From: Actinomycetota bacterium | Lineage (GTDB): Bacteria > Actinomycetota > Thermoleophilia > Solirubrobacterales > Solirubrobacteraceae | Reading direction: 5' to 3' | Assembly (NCBI GenBank): GCA_903970315.1 | Contig: CAJCIJ010000326.1 | Location: forward strand, 1 to 6,278 | Length of the DNA stretch: 6,278 bases | Shown: in pieces, positions 5,383-6,278 of the stretch | How positions within the stretch are numbered: the stretch's first letter is position 1 | How the letters are laid out: every line of letters begins with the position of its first letter | Notes under the pieces: generated by a model | What the model was told of the DNA's origin: nothing | Seen by the model: the letters and a program-made list of their open reading frames with translations, nothing else | Databases searched by the model: none | Program-made: the position numbers and the translations under genes

Positions 5383-6278
5383 GTGACGCGCGCTGAGCCA
5401 ACCCGCGGCCGGCTTCGCCTGCGAGACACCTGGCTGGATCTGACCGCGCCGACGCCGCTGATCATGGGCATCGTCAACATCGGCCACGACTCGGTGGCCG
5501 ACAGCCTGCACCTGCGCACGCTGGACGCCCAGGTCGCACGCGCCAGGCAGCTGGTGGATGACGGCGCGGACATCCTCGACATCGGCGTGCAGTCGGGCCG
5601 TACCGACACCGCACCGATCTCCGAAGAGCAGGAGATCGAGGCGCTAGTGCCCCTCGTCGAGGCGCTGGCGCCCCTGGAGGAGCCGATCTCCGTGGAGACC
5701 TGGCGCGCAGGCGTTGCACGAGCTGCCGTCGCGGCAGGCGCATCGCTGATCAACGACGTCAGTGGCCTCGCGGACCCCGCCATCGCCGACGTGGCGGCGC
5801 GGTCGGGCGCAGGCCTGGTGATCATGCACACGCGCGCACGGCCCAAGGAGGCGAACTTCCCGACCTACGAGGACCCGGTGACCGACGTCCTGGACTTCCT
5901 GGAGGCTCGCTGCGCGCTGGCGACCGAGCGTGGCGTAGACCGCGAGCAGCTGGTCCTTGACCCGGGACTTGACTTCGCCAAGACACCGCGACAGTCAGTC
6001 GAGGTGATGCGGCGCCTGGGCGAGCTTGACCGGCTGGGCCGGCCACTGTTGCTGGCGGTCTCGCGCAAATACTTCCTCGGGATGATTACGGGCGCCGAGC
6101 CCGAGGATCGGCTGGCGGGCACTCTTGCGGCGGTCGCCCACGGCGCCGATCTCGGCGCGGCAATCGTGCGCGTCCACGACGTGCGTGCTGTCAGCGAGTA
6201 CCTCCAGGTCCGCACCGCACTGGCGGGCGACGACGAGCCGGCATTCAAGGGCGACCCGGACGCCGAGAAGCTCAAGTG
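5383..6278 (+). CDS. folP: Dihydropteroate synthase-like protein (FolP family, divergent loops), 3' end cut by the window
   Basis: 298 codons are open to the window end. DHPS joins p-aminobenzoate to hydroxymethyl-dihydropterin diphosphate in folate synthesis and is the sulfonamide target. Family landmarks in order: LIMGIVNIGHDSVAD (26-40), ILDIGVQSGRTD (64-75), ISVETWRA (102-109), INDVSG (123-128), VIMHTRARP (146-154), LDPGLDFAKT (192-201), AVSRKYFLGM (225-234) and VRVHDV (262-267). The pterin-side Asn, DPG, SRK and R-H-D residues are kept. Loop 1, usually NVTPDSFSDGG, and loop 2, usually GGESTRPG, are altered, and the Asp of SVDT is Glu105. The loop-2 change and the TWRA segment recall, from memory, the mycobacterial FolP2 paralogue, which is reported to lack DHPS activity. 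GTG 5383 has a ribosome site. At family length the protein should end within a few codons. Family firm, activity uncertain. Confidence 0.85.
   Translation, partial: MTRAEPTRGRLRLRDTWLDLTAPTPLIMGIVNIGHDSVADSLHLRTLDAQVARARQLVDDGADILDIGVQSGRTDTAPISEEQEIEALVPLVEALAPLEEPISVETWRAGVARAAVAAGASLINDVSGLADPAIADVAARSGAGLVIMHTRARPKEANFPTYEDPVTDVLDFLEARCALATERGVDREQLVLDPGLDFAKTPRQSVEVMRRLGELDRLGRPLLLAVSRKYFLGMITGAEPEDRLAGTLAAVAHGADLGAAIVRVHDVRAVSEYLQVRTALAGDDEPAFKGDPDAEKLK

Noticed and set aside
5331..6275. Minus-strand open frames opposite the FolP-like gene
   Set aside because: Ser/Arg-rich translations without domains; the plus frame carries an ordered set of DHPS motifs.

Overview
The window is GC-rich, densely coding bacterial DNA, most likely from the phylum Actinomycetota. 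The grounds are an hrcA-dnaJ pair with no grpE or dnaK beside it (the 'dnaJ2' arrangement of actinobacteria), a HadA/HadB-type pair of hotdog dehydratases, a class II tRNA-Leu(UAA) without encoded CCA, and TANNNT boxes seven bases before start codons. A prmA gene after dnaJ hints at a deep-branching class such as Thermoleophilia; that placement is inference.

Layout. Positions 1-695 (+) hold the 3' part of an amidohydrolase-2 family hydrolase, which meets prmA tail to tail with a 14-base overlap. Positions 682-4676 (-) are a run of five genes, in transcription order HadA-like dehydratase, HadB-like dehydratase, hrcA, dnaJ, prmA. The two dehydratases form a tight pair, and a second promoter just before hrcA appears to start the chaperone part. 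A 79-base gap with inverted repeats separates this run from a divergent glyoxalase/VOC-family gene (4756-5109, +). Next come a tRNA-Leu(UAA) gene on the minus strand (5234-5317) and, diverging from it, a dihydropteroate-synthase-like gene (5383 to the window end, +) that is almost complete.

How the genes work together. HrcA is the heat-shock repressor and DnaJ the DnaK co-chaperone. PrmA methylates ribosomal protein L11. The HadA/HadB-like proteins probably form a heteromeric (3R)-hydroxyacyl-thioester dehydratase. The rest are single housekeeping or accessory genes without an evident shared pathway.

I see no mobile element, CRISPR array, phage gene or obviously new multi-gene system. The points most worth a second look are the matching leaderless-type promoters of hrcA and the HadA-like gene, the altered active-site loops of the FolP-like protein, the bldA-type tRNA with no TTA codon seen in the neighbouring genes, and the dnaJ/prmA junction, where both genes lie in one frame separated by a single TAG.
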